A stretch of 64,000 nucleotides of DNA from Rachycentron canadum (GCA_038496675.1 CM076659.1:3962254-4026253); one strand, 5' to 3'; shown: positions 47,561 to 59,084, numbered from the stretch's first letter. The notes: generated by a model not told the origin, from the letters alone. Translations and numbers: made by a program.

Positions 47561-49770
47561 GACTCACATGTGCATACATAGCTACACACAAGTGGTCAAA
47601 CAAGACAGTACACTAAAACAAAGAGTAAACAAAAAGTCTATCTCGCTTTCCTGCTTTTCTATTTGAGACGACGCTAATTCGAAGCAGCGTGAACAGATTT
47701 GTGGCCACTAGGCGACAGCACAACAAGCAGAAAACCCAAAAATTGACAAACTGGGACCTCATAAAGTTGTTGGCTTATTTAGATATAAGTCCGATATTCA
47801 TGTTCCTTTTATCCGTGTCCTGGTTCGTCGTGTTCACCAGCTGCTACTGGGTTTGCTGTTTGGCATTAGTCAAGTATCGTATGGTGGGTTTGTCAAAGCT
47901 GTTTTTGCTAAAAGCAGCTGAACACAAGGCTGACGACAGAAATGAACGTGAACAGTTTTGGATGCTAGGAACCAAAAAAATGTACTAAAAGATGCCAATA
48001 AGCTACATAGAGTTGAGTATAAAGTCATATAAAAATGATGTTAGCGGCTGTCCCTTGTATGGGAGTGATAAGCTACAATAAAAGGCAGAAATGTAACCCA
48101 ACAAGAGCTGAGGCCACATGAAAGCACATCCACAAACACTTGTACATGTATGAACCCACACTTGGACACCTACAGTAAATATAAGCTCTCCACAAACACG
48201 GGGCCCTGGTCACACAAGCCCTCTGTCAAGGCCACTCATCATCTTCCCTCCTCCCTCTCCCTCTGTAAAGCCCAGGGGATCCAGTCATCCAAGGCCACTC
48301 CTCTGTGCACATCTGCTGTGCTGGACAGCCAGGCTGGCAGGCGAGGCGAGGGGCCGATTTGGGGGCCCGGTGGTCAGGGTACTTGGCTTTGGAAAAGGCG
48401 GGTGGTGGTGGTGTTGGGGGGGAGGGGCTGGCAGCTGGATGGAGGGGGCGGGTGAGATGCCTCTGAGCAGTGCGCGGGCTTCCATGGAGATACTGTCTTA
48501 CAGTGTTTACAACCTCCAATAGCGTGTCCGACCTCTCCTCCCCATCCCTCTATTCCTCCACAGGCCCACTGTGTCCTTCCTCTTCTAATGTAAATGTCGG
48601 GGGCTGGCAAGCTGATGAGTGTGTGTGTGTGTGAGAGGGTGGGTAAGTTGTTTTGGTGATTCTCTGCCTTCCCTCTGTTTTCTTGTTGAAGCAGTGCTTT
48701 ATGGTGTCAGCCTTTCATTTTATAACTCCCTCTCTCTATCTTTTCTCTCGGTTTTATAAGAGGTTCTGTCCTTCCAGGCCTGCTGCCCACCAAAGGCTGC
48801 TGTTAGTGCCATCGGGCATTCACACTGCTACCTATTAAAGTGAATGAAAGGTGGCAGGACTTAAGAGTGCTGTCTGGCCCTGAGCAGTGGGCACCTGGCA
48901 GTGTCCGTGTGCCAGGCCGGACACCAGGCCAAAAACATCCATCTGACCAAGTCATTTAGTCCAAAATGGAGTCCTGAAATGTTAGTTTTGTTCAGACGAG
49001 TCAAAAATAATGTGTAAGGAGGGATGGTGCCATGTGTTTTTACCTTAAGTAGTCATGAGAGAAGTCATAACATCACAGTGCCTGATTTTAAACCAATCAG
49101 CTGCTCATACCAGTGTCCAACAGAAAGCGCTGGTGGTAAGTAGTGTTATCCATCTCTCTCTAATGGGTCCAGTTGAAATGTCAAACAAGTGAGACTGTCA
49201 GAAAAGTGAAGGGTAGTCCTGGACCCTAAGGACTGCGTACCTTATTCTCACAACAGGAAGTAATTTACCAAGAGTGAACAGCATCTGCCCTCGCCGCCCA
49301 TGCTGATGTTGGACCAAGCACTTTATCAGATGGATGGGGCAGAGAAATAAATAAAATCCAATTGTCTTGTTTTCTGTGTATTTAGAGTTTTTACTAAATA
49401 CAGGCACAAGTCAAATGAATTTCTGGTGTCAGATTCAGCTCATTACTGACAAACATGTGACTAGAGGAGTTTCTCTGTAATCTGCTCGTCTCAGCTCTTG
49501 GTTCGTTTCCACTGTGTTACCTGCAGCTCTTCGAAAAAGGGAATCAAGAAATTGAAGATTTGATTAAAAGATTATCAGTCTGTGGGTTGAAGACCATGAG
49601 TCACATGTCGACCCGAGACAAATATTTTAATTCTGTGAGGAATAATGAGCCGGATGAGAAACTGTTTTACCAGGAGTGAGTCATTTCTCACTGCGCTGGA
49701 TCAGGCATCACTTTCTTTTAGTGGCTTCACAATAACTCACCTACAGTTATACAGTCAAACTGAGAGAAAG
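47561..49770. other. Non-coding, nothing firm
   Basis: Includes a 99-codon open stretch at 47689-47988 with one hydrophobic segment but no ATG near its start and AT-rich codons. A G-rich segment lies at 48330-48460. A weak exon-like segment on the minus strand (about 49253-49306) ends in TTG|GTAAAT, but its phases do not fit the exon at 46081. Confidence 0.4.
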
Positions 49771-49830
49771 ACACACAAACACACACTCACACTCACACAC
49801 ACACACATACACGCACACACGCACACACAC
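49771..49830. repeat. (CA)n-rich array
   Basis: CA units with several interruptions (ACACTCAC, ATACACGC). Confidence 0.93.
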
Positions 49831-49981
49831 TATTCAGGCAGCCAGACAACGGGCAGACTGCTGATTGATTTCTGTGGGTAAGAACAGAAGCACCTGACCA
49901 TTAGTGGAGAATGAGGGGTGGAGCTCGAACAGAGGGGTTTTTTACAAGCCTGACAACTGTGACTGACAACAACACCAGGGA

Positions 49982-49985
<4 letters not shown>

Positions 49986-50037
<52 letters not shown>

Positions 50038-50057
50038 AGACAGAGAGAGAGAGACAG
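49986..50057. repeat. (GT)n-(GA)n compound microsatellite, left arm of a facing pair
   Basis: GT array of about 24 units to 50034, then a GA-rich tract. It faces the CA array at 50326. Confidence 0.97.
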
Positions 50058-50325
50058 AAGGGGAAGAGCTCGAGGAGTGTGTTTGTGTCTGTGTGCAAGT
50101 ATGTGTGTCTTTCTGCAGTGTGTATGGTGGGTGACAAAGGAAGAGGGAAACTTTCACTGTGTTCGTGTGTTTGTGTGTGTGTGTACCTGCATGTGTGTGG
50201 GTGTGTGGGGGAGAGGAGGAGACTCTCATCATTCCCATCAGTCCAGCTGTGCCTCTTTTTATCCACACTTCCGAAGCCCATCAAGTTTGCTTTTTCACAC
50301 TGCCCCCCAACCCCAACCTCATCTA

Positions 50326-50387
<62 letters not shown>

Positions 50388-50389
50388 CT
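50326..50389. repeat. (CA)n microsatellite, right arm of a facing pair
   Basis: About 31 CA units, followed by a GC interruption and a few more. Confidence 0.97.
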
Positions 50390-50615
50390 CTTCCCCACCA
50401 GTGCACTTGACAAAATCTTGGTCTACCGCTGCACATCAAAGGCAGAGGGAGGGGAAACAACCTCGATGATGGAAGGAAAGCGAGAAGACCCCCCTCCTCC
50501 TCCAGCCTCTATCTCAGGACCCCCTGCTCGCCTCTTTTGTTGTGTCACTTTTTCTTTTCTTCCCTCCCTCCTTAGCTCTTTTTTTCCTACCTATCCTATT
50601 CATTTAGGAGACTGT

Positions 50616-50635
50616 AAAAAAAAAAAAAAAAAAAA
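50616..50635. repeat. A20 run
   Basis: Twenty A, followed directly by a GC-balanced repeat-free segment (50640-50700). Confidence 0.9.
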
Positions 50636-51306
50636 GATTGCCAAGTTCATAAAGGGTTCCCGCTCTGGTCAGGGGGCCATTGTGGGACTGGGAAGATGAT
50701 GGTGGGGATGTAAAAATCAAACACACTGGGTGCAATATTGGGTCTTTCTTTCTGGAGAGAAGTCAAATGTGATGCTAAATTTCCTAAGACACATATAACT
50801 ATAATATCAACAATACTATCCATCATATTTGTGTATTTGTGCCATTACTGAGCTGTGTTTTAAACTTTTTATTCATAATAGATATATAAATCTATATAAA
50901 AATAAAAATAAGAACAACAACACAACTTGGTCCTGAGTTGTTTTTTTTTCCAGCAGAGGCTGAAATTGTTTTTCAGAGCATTGAGTGGAGTTCCTCTGGA
51001 AACAATTAGTTGAGCTCATCGTGCACGTGCTTATCAAGACCTACTTATGTGAGAAACTGATGATTTCCCATTAATGACTGTGGCTGCTCCAAATAATGAA
51101 TTACTGTAAGTGAGGGACCCAATTGAAGATGTCTTCAGCGTGTAGGAGATATTTAAAATTGTGGTTTTCTTACATCATCCTGTTGGGTTACTGCAATGTG
51201 GGGCGTTTATCTGAAAAAGTGGGTACCAACTGAAAACTTTGTATAACACAAAAAAAAAGAAAAAAGAAAGTAACAAAGGCCTGTAAATCATGTGCTCTAC
51301 AGTCAC

Positions 51307-51401
51307 CTTCAGCCCACATCTTGCACAAACCACCTGTGGTATTTGCCTTCGCATCACTGGAGGAAACCTCTTCTAAAGATCTCAGTGCAGCAGCTTCTGC
51401 T
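51307..51401 (-). CDS. Weak candidate exon, same strand as the gene at 45.7-46.1 kb
   Basis: On the minus strand a strong pyrimidine tract and acceptor (CCCTTATCTCTCCTGTGCACAG) leads into an open frame reading AEAAALRSLEEVSSSDAKAN, then TTGGLCKMWAEG. It ends at GAAG|GTGACT (51306) or earlier at CACAG|GTGGTT (51333). The exon would start with the third base of a codon and end in phase 1 with either donor. That does not join directly to the phase-0 start at 46081, so another exon would be needed. The helical, charged text is plausible for a protein, but codon use is neutral. Chance is a real alternative. Confidence 0.25.
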
Positions 51402-51982
51402 CTGTGCACAGGAGAGATAAGGGAAAAGAAACGAAACAAAAAAAAAAAAAAGGAAGAGAGAAAAAGAATTTGTGCATCTCAACAATAATGAGCCAAAAAA
51501 AAACCTTTCATTATATTAGAAATAGCCAGACAAAAACTCCAATAAGATCATTATTATTGGAATTTTTTTTTAAAGTGCCTCACATATGATGTTGCTCTAC
51601 TTTAGAAAACAGAAATTACCCACGTAGGAGGAACAGAGATTCCAACACACACATGACAAATACCAATAACCACGCTCTAATCATGTTCCCATGGCTGTTT
51701 CTTCTTTTGGAAACTTAAACAAATATTATGTTATTATGCTTTTTTTCAAAAGGAAAGAGAGAAAGCAAGAAAGGGAAATAGAAAGAGATGAAGATGGGTT
51801 ATGATAACATCAGAACACTGAGTTCCTCTATCTGGGGAGGCTGGTTGCTGAGCAGATTGACTGGAAACCTCTATGATGCTGCATGGTTGAAGCCACATCA
51901 CACACACATGCACAAATGCTGGGCTTATAGTGATGTGGTGGAGCGGAGGACACACGCTCTTGACGAAGCATTCACAAACACC

Positions 51983-52000
51983 CTGCTGCTGCTGCTGCTG
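51983..52000. repeat. (CTG)n short array
   Basis: Six CTG units. It is too short to suggest an expansion and is not in a credible coding frame. Confidence 0.85.
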
Positions 52001-52770
52001 TGCTGCATTGCCCCGCTGCACACACACTGTTTGCTTGATGAGGAGATATGGAAAAGAACAGAGCCAGCACCCAAACACAAGCACTGACACAAACGCACAC
52101 ACATGTGAGCAGAGATTGTGCTGATGCTACACCACATACAAAACCGCACTGTTGCCAAAGTACTACAGATGCAGGCACACTTCCTGTATTTGCACTGGAA
52201 AATGTGGGGCAGCGATATCACTTGAAACAAGTGCTTGTGTACATGAAGGTCTTGGTGGCTCTGCGGTGTGTGTGTATCTGTTCCCAGGTGTGTGTTTATG
52301 TTCCTGTCTGTGTCTGTTACTTGGTTGTCTATTCATTTTTCTGCATCATTTTGTTTGATGGTGTGCGATGTGTCTCAGGGTGCGTATGGGGGAATGTACA
52401 CATTATATACACACAGCGTGACAGTGTATGTCTATGTATGTGTGTCAGCCAGTCTTCTGGCCCAGTGTGGACAAACAGAGTCCAGACGGATGAATGAGAA
52501 ACACATACGTGCTTCCCCACCTCAAACACCCATCAAGTTGCCCTTCGCCCTTTGAGAAAACACAGCAGCGATCTATCACCGCCTGCTATTGGACACTCCC
52601 CGTGTGCCACTGCTGTGTTGCGGCCTGTGGTTGGATGGATAAGTAAGACATTGTTGTGAATGAGGACAGGCTGTACCCTGCTTGAGCCAAGATAGGATGA
52701 CTCATTCATGGACTCTACTGATGAGACATGAGATGCGCTGAAGCACAAAGCTGTGACGTGGGTGGGATTC

Positions 52771-52771
52771 G

Positions 52772-52803
<32 letters not shown>

Positions 52804-52835
52804 CACACACACGCACACACACACACACGCACGCA
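52771..52835. repeat. (CA)n microsatellite
   Basis: CA array of about 30 units with four GC interruptions. Confidence 0.96.
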
Positions 52836-52950
52836 TAGGAACACTGTGGCGATTGACATGCACCAGCTAAAACAATCCCCATCTTTCTGTGCACAAGGAT
52901 TCTGCCTGGTCCTGGATGTTTTCTGTGAAAATATCTGTATGTCTGTACAG

Positions 52951-53010
52951 GAAGCCACTCAAAGTGCTTTACCTCATGCATTAAATTATCACTTCATAAC
53001 AAGTGGGTTA
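52951..53010. repeat. Possible interspersed repeat fragment
   Basis: GCCACTCAAAGTGCTTTACC resembles the 'aagtgctttac' box of the repeat group seen at 15859 and 24826. Short and unsupported otherwise. Confidence 0.2.
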
Positions 53011-54238
53011 AACTCTGAAAGCACTGGCCCGTACTCTTCCCATCATGAAACATTCATTAAATTAACTTTGATGAGCTGTAAAACCATTTCTGCGTCTTCA
53101 CTGACACAATCACAAGTGGGTGCATCTGGTCACACCTGGTTTTAAAATGCACCACTTGTGATCAGGTCTCTGCAACTCACACAAACAAGGAGAGCAGTGA
53201 CAGAAACAAAACAACACTCATGCAACTGCATACAAATAAAATAGAAGCACCAAAATGAATGACAAAATGTAAATCTGTGGTAGAAGCACATTGTCTTATC
53301 TCATTTAGAGTGTAATCATGCTTTAATGCACATTTTTGTGTTCATATGTGTATGAGCCAGCCGGTGTGCTAATCGTAACCTCTCATCTCCCTCACATATC
53401 AGCGCACTCAGCTCGTGTACCTGTCTGTTCTCTTACGTACACTGTGGTTTCCCAGCCTGCCCTGCAGTACGCTCGCTCTCTCAGATAAAGCTGTTTATCT
53501 GACCACAGTGGCTTCCTCTCCAGCATACAAACACACTCCATCTCTCCCTCTCTTTTACCTCTTCTCATGTTGATGCAACAGTAAAATGCTGTGGCACTGA
53601 ACGTGTTTTTGTTGAGCTGTTGCTCTTGTGCTAATCTTTCCTGCCCAAGTGTAGATTAAGACGTGCAACAGGGGGGTTGATGGTGTTTGCAACGGTGTGC
53701 GCCAACACACCCAAGTGCTACAAGTATCTGCAGGCATTCACACACACAGACAAAAGTTGTACGCATGCACGGACAAGTAGCACCCTAACAGACTCCAGGA
53801 AACAAACACACATGCAAAGAGAGAGAGATGCATGTCAGGAATCCTCTTACACAACCGCCCCACATCACTCTGCTATCGGACATGGGAAAGTCTTGGCTAG
53901 TAGTCGATGTTGAAAAGAAGGCTAAAGCCAAAAGTCCATTCAGCATCCTGATGATTGACGGCCTTTTGCTCCCATGCACTCTTCCCCATTCATACATGCA
54001 CCAGCAGCTTGAACTGTCTGACAGCTTAAACACACCCTGCACTCTCGTCTCCTTTTTTTTTTTTTTTTTCCCCTGCAGAAATTCTCTCTGCAGATCAGAT
54101 TAAATTTCTGTGTAGAGTAAAGGTCACGAGGTTAGTCTTAAGTAAGTGCTGCACCCACGTCTGCAAATGTGTCAAGAGAGGTGGCGTTTTGAATTTCCAT
54201 GGTCACATGAGTAGGCCCAATACTCCATCAATATAATC
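53011..54238. other. Non-coding, nothing recognised
   Basis: Ordinary sequence with a T17 run at 54053-54069 next to CCCCTGCAG. An 88-codon open stretch at 53828-54103 has no splice support. Confidence 0.4.
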
Positions 54239-54480
54239 TCACGAAACACTATGTAAAGTTTTTTCATGTGGCTCAACCAGGGCTGCAAGGTACATATACA
54301 TAGATACAGTATATGGTGAGGACAAACTGTGCAACACCTTAAAAGTCAATATGGGGATGATGGAACATCGTGGAGCATTTGAGGTTAATTGCATTTGTGC
54401 GACAGCTTCTTGGCTTGAAGAATACTGAGCATTACACGAGTCAACACGAGATGAGGCCATACAACGGATGCCTTGTTCGG
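54239..54480 (-). mobile_element. Non-LTR retrotransposon reverse-transcriptase remnant, minus strand
   Basis: Minus-strand translation contains ASSRVDSCNAQYSSSQEAVA, then QMQLTSNAP and IPILTFKVLHSL. This parallels the C-terminal reverse-transcriptase signature of fish L2/Rex-type LINEs (consensus of the kind SSRLDYCNALYS-L, RLQLIQNAAARLL, ILxFKVLLL). Key positions DxCNAxYS and QLxxNA are kept, while the expected AARLL is lost and part of the segment is deleted. The frame breaks upstream, so the copy is dead. The match comes from memory of the family. Confidence 0.5.
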
Positions 54481-54741
54481 GCTGTTGGAGAGATAAGCAG
54501 AGGTGTTGTTTGGTTTCCTCAATGTAAATAAGGAGAATTACAAATTTTATTTTGAGCCATAGGTTTCAGCTTTGAGTCAGAATGGAAGCATCGATGTAGA
54601 ATATCTAAGATCTGATCAAAAGGGGACTAGCGTCATCCAGGCCCTAAAATCACAGCATGTTACAGTTTATGTTTTCAACACTGGGAGAATTGTTGCCCCC
54701 GTCTGTACCGTTGCTCCATCGTGGAGACAGGAGGGGCGTTT

Positions 54742-54764
54742 AGGAGGAGGAGGAGGAGGAGGGG
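54742..54764. repeat. (GGA)n microsatellite
   Basis: About seven GGA units within a purine-rich plus strand that continues to about 54880. Confidence 0.92.
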
Positions 54765-54894
54765 AGTTGGAAGAGCAGAAGGAAGGAGAAAAGGACAATA
54801 AGATGAGAGGAAAATGAGCTGGAGATGGAGGGGGTGGGAGGAAAAGAGAAAGTGGGGTAACAGGAGAGTGGGAGCGATGGCGTGAGAGAGCACC

Positions 54895-55015
54895 TGTCCT
54901 GCTGGACTTGGGTCCACTTGCAGTTAACCAAAGTTGGCAGCACATCGGCTTGACCTTATCCCCCTTACGCCGCTGCTCCCCTCTGATCCCATTAAGGGCC
55001 AGGCACCATGGCAAG
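54895..55015. promoter_or_regulatory. Candidate conserved non-coding element
   Basis: Repeat-free segment between a purine tract and a CA array, with CAGTTAACCAAAGTTGGCAG and CCCATTAAGGGCCAGGCACC. Texture only; conservation is untested. Confidence 0.25.
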
Positions 55016-55359
55016 ACCCCCGCCGCCATACACAGACACACACACACACACACACTTCCACCAACACTGGCCACCCTCCCCTCTCCATATCCTCCCCCTC
55101 TCCATCTTGTGCTGGGCTTGGTCTTGTGGGGGTCCAGGACAAACATCAGGCCGGTGGAACAAACAGGCTGCTAATGTGGGCAGACAGGACAGACAATTAG
55201 AACCAAGCACATGCTGTATGTGAGTGTGCATGAGTCTGAGAAAGGACGCGTGGACCGATACTCATCAAACATCAACACACACACAGGATGAGACGTTAAG
55301 ATTGACCCAGTATCGCTTAGCAAGATGCTGAACCAGCTCAGGTGCCTGCTCTAAATGTC

Positions 55360-55388
55360 AACACACACACACACACACACACACACAC
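55360..55388. repeat. (CA)n microsatellite
   Basis: About 14 units. Another short CA array lies at 55031-55055. Confidence 0.95.
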
Positions 55389-55568
55389 TCATATGATCGG
55401 ATTGACACATTCATGCAGTCCCTAACTGTGCATGCACAAGCAAAACTTTCAAGGTCAGTAACCCACAGCAAACATTTTTAAGTGCTTTCTCATCAGGCCT
55501 CAAATTTTACTCTGCCACAAGATTGTGACCTAGATAATGGCATTATGTGAGAATCCTGATGAACATAC

Positions 55569-55720
55569 CAGGTGCAGACACACACTGAAAGGAGAGGGAG
55601 AGCCATCAGAGTCAGGAGGTAAAACAGAAATTCTTCTGTCACTAGACTTGGGCAGGGACATGTCATCCTTCTTCGCAGCCCCGTCAGGGTTTCCCAAAAC
55701 CCGTTTTTGTTTGTGCTGCT
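55569..55720 (-). CDS. Weak candidate exon on the minus strand
   Basis: The minus-strand open frame reads QHKQKRVLGNPDGAAKKDDM, then SLPKSSDRRISVLPPDSDGS and PSPFSVCLHL. It ends in CACCTG|GTATGT (55568) in phase 0. A weak acceptor TTTCTAAAG lies just upstream. The charged, Ser/Pro-rich text is what a disordered linker looks like, and RNY codon rhythm is visible. However, the opposite strand is also open over the same bases, and CTCCCTCTCCTTTCAG inside it looks like an acceptor. Phase does not chain to the candidate at 51.4 kb. Confidence 0.2.
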
Positions 55721-55889
55721 TTAGAAACTCTGACCTAGTTAGGCTGATTATGTAAGACTGTATAGGTGGAAGTGGAGCCCACAAAAATATCCTGAAACGT
55801 TTATGTAAACAAAGTGTATGACCTTGTCTGATGCAGAGACAGCCTCGCTGCAATTTAGGCATTTCTGTCATAAAACACATATATATCTC

Positions 55890-56580
55890 TTCCTCTCATT
55901 GCTCAGCTCTGCTTTGCTTTGCTTTGGTTAGAACAAAAGAGGAGCCCCTGCCTGTGCATTTATGGTTGTATACGAGCAGCACATGTACACATTATGCTAA
56001 AGTTAGCGTTCGTCTGGGTGCTTGGCACAGCCTCAGCTCGCAAACCACAGATTCAAATACATCCAGCCGCACACATCCATGTGAACGCAGGGTGTAATGC
56101 TATGCCTTGGAGAATGCAAAGGATTATGGGTGCAGCCTGGAAAGGAACTGGGGATTTAATGAAAGTTATGTCACACCTGTTTGACCCCTGAGTGACTGGC
56201 TGTATTGTACATAATGAAACTGATACACAAATATAAATAAGCATATGCATAAAAAACAATACAAGTGAGTGTTTTCTTCAGATCCGCTCCCACACACACC
56301 CTCACAGGCTGATACCTGCTGCTGAACCACGACCCATCAGCCTCCAGTCACACTCACACACACACACATACACACCTCCAAGCACAGACTGGTTTAGACC
56401 TGTCACCCACAAGACAAGACTGCTTCCCCTTTTGCAGATCAGCCACCACATCTCACATAAACATGCTTTAACACACTCGTATTGAGGATATATAAGAAGA
56501 AATAAGGCAGGCATGTAGCCTCACATATACACATTCAGTGCGACACTCCTAATTTAGATGGTGCTGGGCTTCATGATAGC
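55890..56580. other. Non-coding, nothing recognised
   Basis: A GCTTTGCTTT repeat at 55909-55928 and CA-rich DNA at 56288-56375. No exon candidate. Confidence 0.4.
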
Positions 56581-56599
56581 TTTTTTTTTTTTTTTTTTT
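56581..56599. repeat. T19 run
   Basis: Nineteen T, a possible minus-strand poly(A) relic without a recognisable body. Confidence 0.9.
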
Positions 56600-57279
56600 A
56601 ATTTTGAATTTACATTACCTGTGTGAGTGCTGTTGTTACCAATAAGAAATGCCAATGGTATGAAATTGGACACATCATAAACATCAAACACTGAAGTGTC
56701 ACAGAATACAGAGAAATCAGACCCACATACAACAGCATCATGAGACAGGAAGCTCAAATGCCAGTGTGGCTGCAGAGTGAATAAAAGTGGAAACAGAAAC
56801 AAACAATACACTGGGCTGAATCCAGGATGTGACTAGTATTTCCTATAAAAACAGTAAAGTATTTTGGTCTGATTGAACTCACACTGAATGGAAAATCATT
56901 GTTTTCTACGGCATGAGTTTAATGTGATAACCACTTTGTAATGGGAAAAGTTCATGTATAAAAATGACATACATTTTTGCTAATTTCCACTGAATGGCTG
57001 GTGTTGTGGAACAAGGACAGCTGCAGTGGTATGATAATAATATCATTTGATTTGAGGCATTCTTGAATTAATTCAATTTTCTTTGGAAAATATGGAAATG
57101 TTTTTCTTTGCCAGATTTTAATTGCCTCAAGAATAGCATGATGCTAAAACTTAAAGTTAGACTAAGTGGCTTAACAAGATGCATGTGTGCAGTGAACCAC
57201 AGTTTGTTTTCTAGCTGCTTGAGTTTACACTGAACTCGGAAATTCATAATGTATAAATGTACATTTATTGCCCTGATCA
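56600..57279. other. Non-coding, nothing recognised
   Basis: AT-rich sequence without features. Confidence 0.4.
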
Positions 57280-57545
57280 GAGGTCCCCGTGGAAACCATC
57301 CCTACACTGAGATAACTGCCAGTTTCTAACTACTGTCACGCCTCCAGATAAGGGGATCCTTTAGGTCAACTCCCACTTCAAAGGCCAGAAATGAGCTTTG
57401 TCGCTGGGCTGTGTGCAGCCAGCTACAGCGTCCTGGGGCTCCTGCTCCCTCACAAAGTAATGGGATTAAGGCTTCCACAAGGCAGATTAAGGGGCTCCAG
57501 GTCTTAACCTGTCCCCCCTGTCATCCTAGGTAACTCACATCCGCT
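57280..57545. promoter_or_regulatory. Candidate conserved non-coding element with K50-homeodomain words
   Basis: Repeat-free 265-bp island just left of the pentamer satellite. It holds TAATGGGATTA at 57458-57468 (overlapping TAAT and GGATTA, the site type of OTX/PITX/GSC proteins), CAGATTAAGG at 57483, and AGATAAGG at 57347 (GATA-type). Site grammar is seen. Enhancer function is inferred. Confidence 0.35.
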
Positions 57546-57600
57546 GCATCCAAATTTATAGCAGCAGAGTGGGAATATTCCTGCTGAAAGAGGACGTCCA

Positions 57601-58165
57601 TAATGACATGAAATGACACCCTGTAATATAATGTAACATAATGCCACTGTAATATACTTTAACATGACATGACAGAGCATAACATGGTATAGCATAGTGT
57701 AGAATGACATGACATATCATAGCATTACATAGCATAGCATAACATAACAACAGTTTAACATGACATAAAATAGCATTAAATATCATAGTATGACATCACA
57801 AGTCATAGCATAATACAGCATATCATGACAGCATAGCATAGCATAGTAGAGCATGACATAGCATAGCATAACATGATATGACATAACATATCATTACAAG
57901 GCATAGCATAGCATAACATAGCATAGCATACCATGGCATGACAGAATAAAATGTCATAGCATGACATCACAAGTCATAGCATAATATAGCATATCATGAG
58001 AGCATAGCATAGCATAGCATAGCATAGCATAGCATAGCATAGCATAGCATAGCATATCATGGCATGACATAGAATAGCAAAGCATGACATGACCTAACAT
58101 ATCATTACAAGGCATGACATAACTTTCACATGAAAGCATGAAATGACGTAACATTACATCACACT
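57601..58165. repeat. Degenerate AGCAT/ACATG pentamer satellite
   Basis: About 565 bp built from five-base words (GCATA, ACATG, GCATG, TCATA). A near-perfect AGCAT core runs from about 58001 to 58053. A block TGACATCACAAGTCATAGCA with its flanks occurs at 57791 and again at 57962, 171 bp apart. AACATATCATTACAAGGCAT occurs at 57885 and 58096, 211 bp apart. This fits a tandem duplication of about 171 bp with later expansion of about 40 bp inside the second copy. Confidence 0.92.
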
Positions 58166-58499
58166 CATGGTCATCAAAAAATTCATGGTCTTGTTGTACT
58201 AGACCTGCATCCATGGCATGTCATGGGTGTGGGGGAGATTAGACTGGTATGGATGTCATAAATTGGTCATTCTAAATATAGGTAGGCCATAGTGGATGGA
58301 GTTATTATTACAAAAGGCATGCATAGACATGCTTGCACAGGATTAAATGTACACTTGCGTGCTAAGACAAAACCTCATCTACGTCTCCATGCATGCAACC
58401 ATACAAAGAACCTAAATAAACACAAACTGAAAGATAAGATAAGTTTGGTTGTGCTTTGTTGTTTTTGTGATAGGTTCCAGTGTAAGATGGGGACAGAGT

Positions 58500-58690
58500 G
58501 ATCACAATTAGAATAATGCAACCAGAGGGAGGGGTTATATAACAGGACATCATTAGAAAGGCTACTACAGACAAGGCAGGAGTAGATGCCCCTCTGTCAG
58601 GCCCTGGTGCTAATCTGGTCTGCAGTGACTGAGCAGAGAGCAAGTCTGACTCATGGGAGATGATGGATGGTGGTGGCGCTACTGCTCTTT
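58500..58690. promoter_or_regulatory. Candidate conserved non-coding element
   Basis: Repeat-free segment with TTATATAACAGGACATCATT, GTGCTAATCTGG and GACTCATGGGAGATGATGG. Low support. Confidence 0.2.
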
Positions 58691-59048
58691 TTACTTGTAG
58701 GAACACCGACCCCTAGTGTTCATCATAGTTTTTATTTATTTATTTATTTTTTAAAAAGCACAGAAATTTCACTTCATAAAAGTTGTGATTCACCAGAAAC
58801 AAATCATTTATTCAACTGCATTTTTTTTTCTGTTGCTTCCTCTGTGAATGTCTAGAGGATGTATATGAATTATGTACAATGAAAATGTTGAGTAATTAAA
58901 GAGACACTGTAATATAATGATGGGGATGTGTGTATGTATGTGTACTATATATTCTTGCTGACTCTTTGATCTCTTGCTGTGTCTCCGCTCTTTTCTACTC
59001 ATGTGTTTTTAGCTCTGTAATCCAATTTGGTGAGAAGCATCACTACAC
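58691..59048. other. AT-rich non-coding
   Basis: A TTTA array at 58733-58751 and T-runs. No exon candidate. Confidence 0.45.
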
Positions 59049-59073
59049 GCACACACACACACACACACACACA
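59049..59073. repeat. (CA)n microsatellite
   Basis: About 12 units. Confidence 0.94.
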
Positions 59074-59084
59074 GGACACAGGAT

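Noticed and set aside
47689..47988. 99-codon open stretch with one hydrophobic segment
   Set aside because: Its first codon is GTG, the first ATG is internal, codons are AT-rich and no splice sites flank it. A membrane-like segment arises easily in T-rich DNA.
48330..48470. CpG island or promoter
   Set aside because: The segment is G-rich, but CpG is not enriched and there is no TATA, initiator or adjacent first exon.
49253..49306. Minus-strand segment ending in TTG|GTAAAT as a further exon of the unknown gene
   Set aside because: The acceptor is poor and no phase joins cleanly to the exon at 46081; the best reading introduces a stop at the join or leaves the frame.
51979..52003. CTG array as an expandable triplet disease-type repeat
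   Set aside because: Only six units, not in a credible exon, no evidence of expansion.
57601..58165. Pentamer tract as coding sequence (Met/Cys/His-rich frames)
   Set aside because: All frames derive from the repeated AGCAT/ACATG words. No splice or start context.
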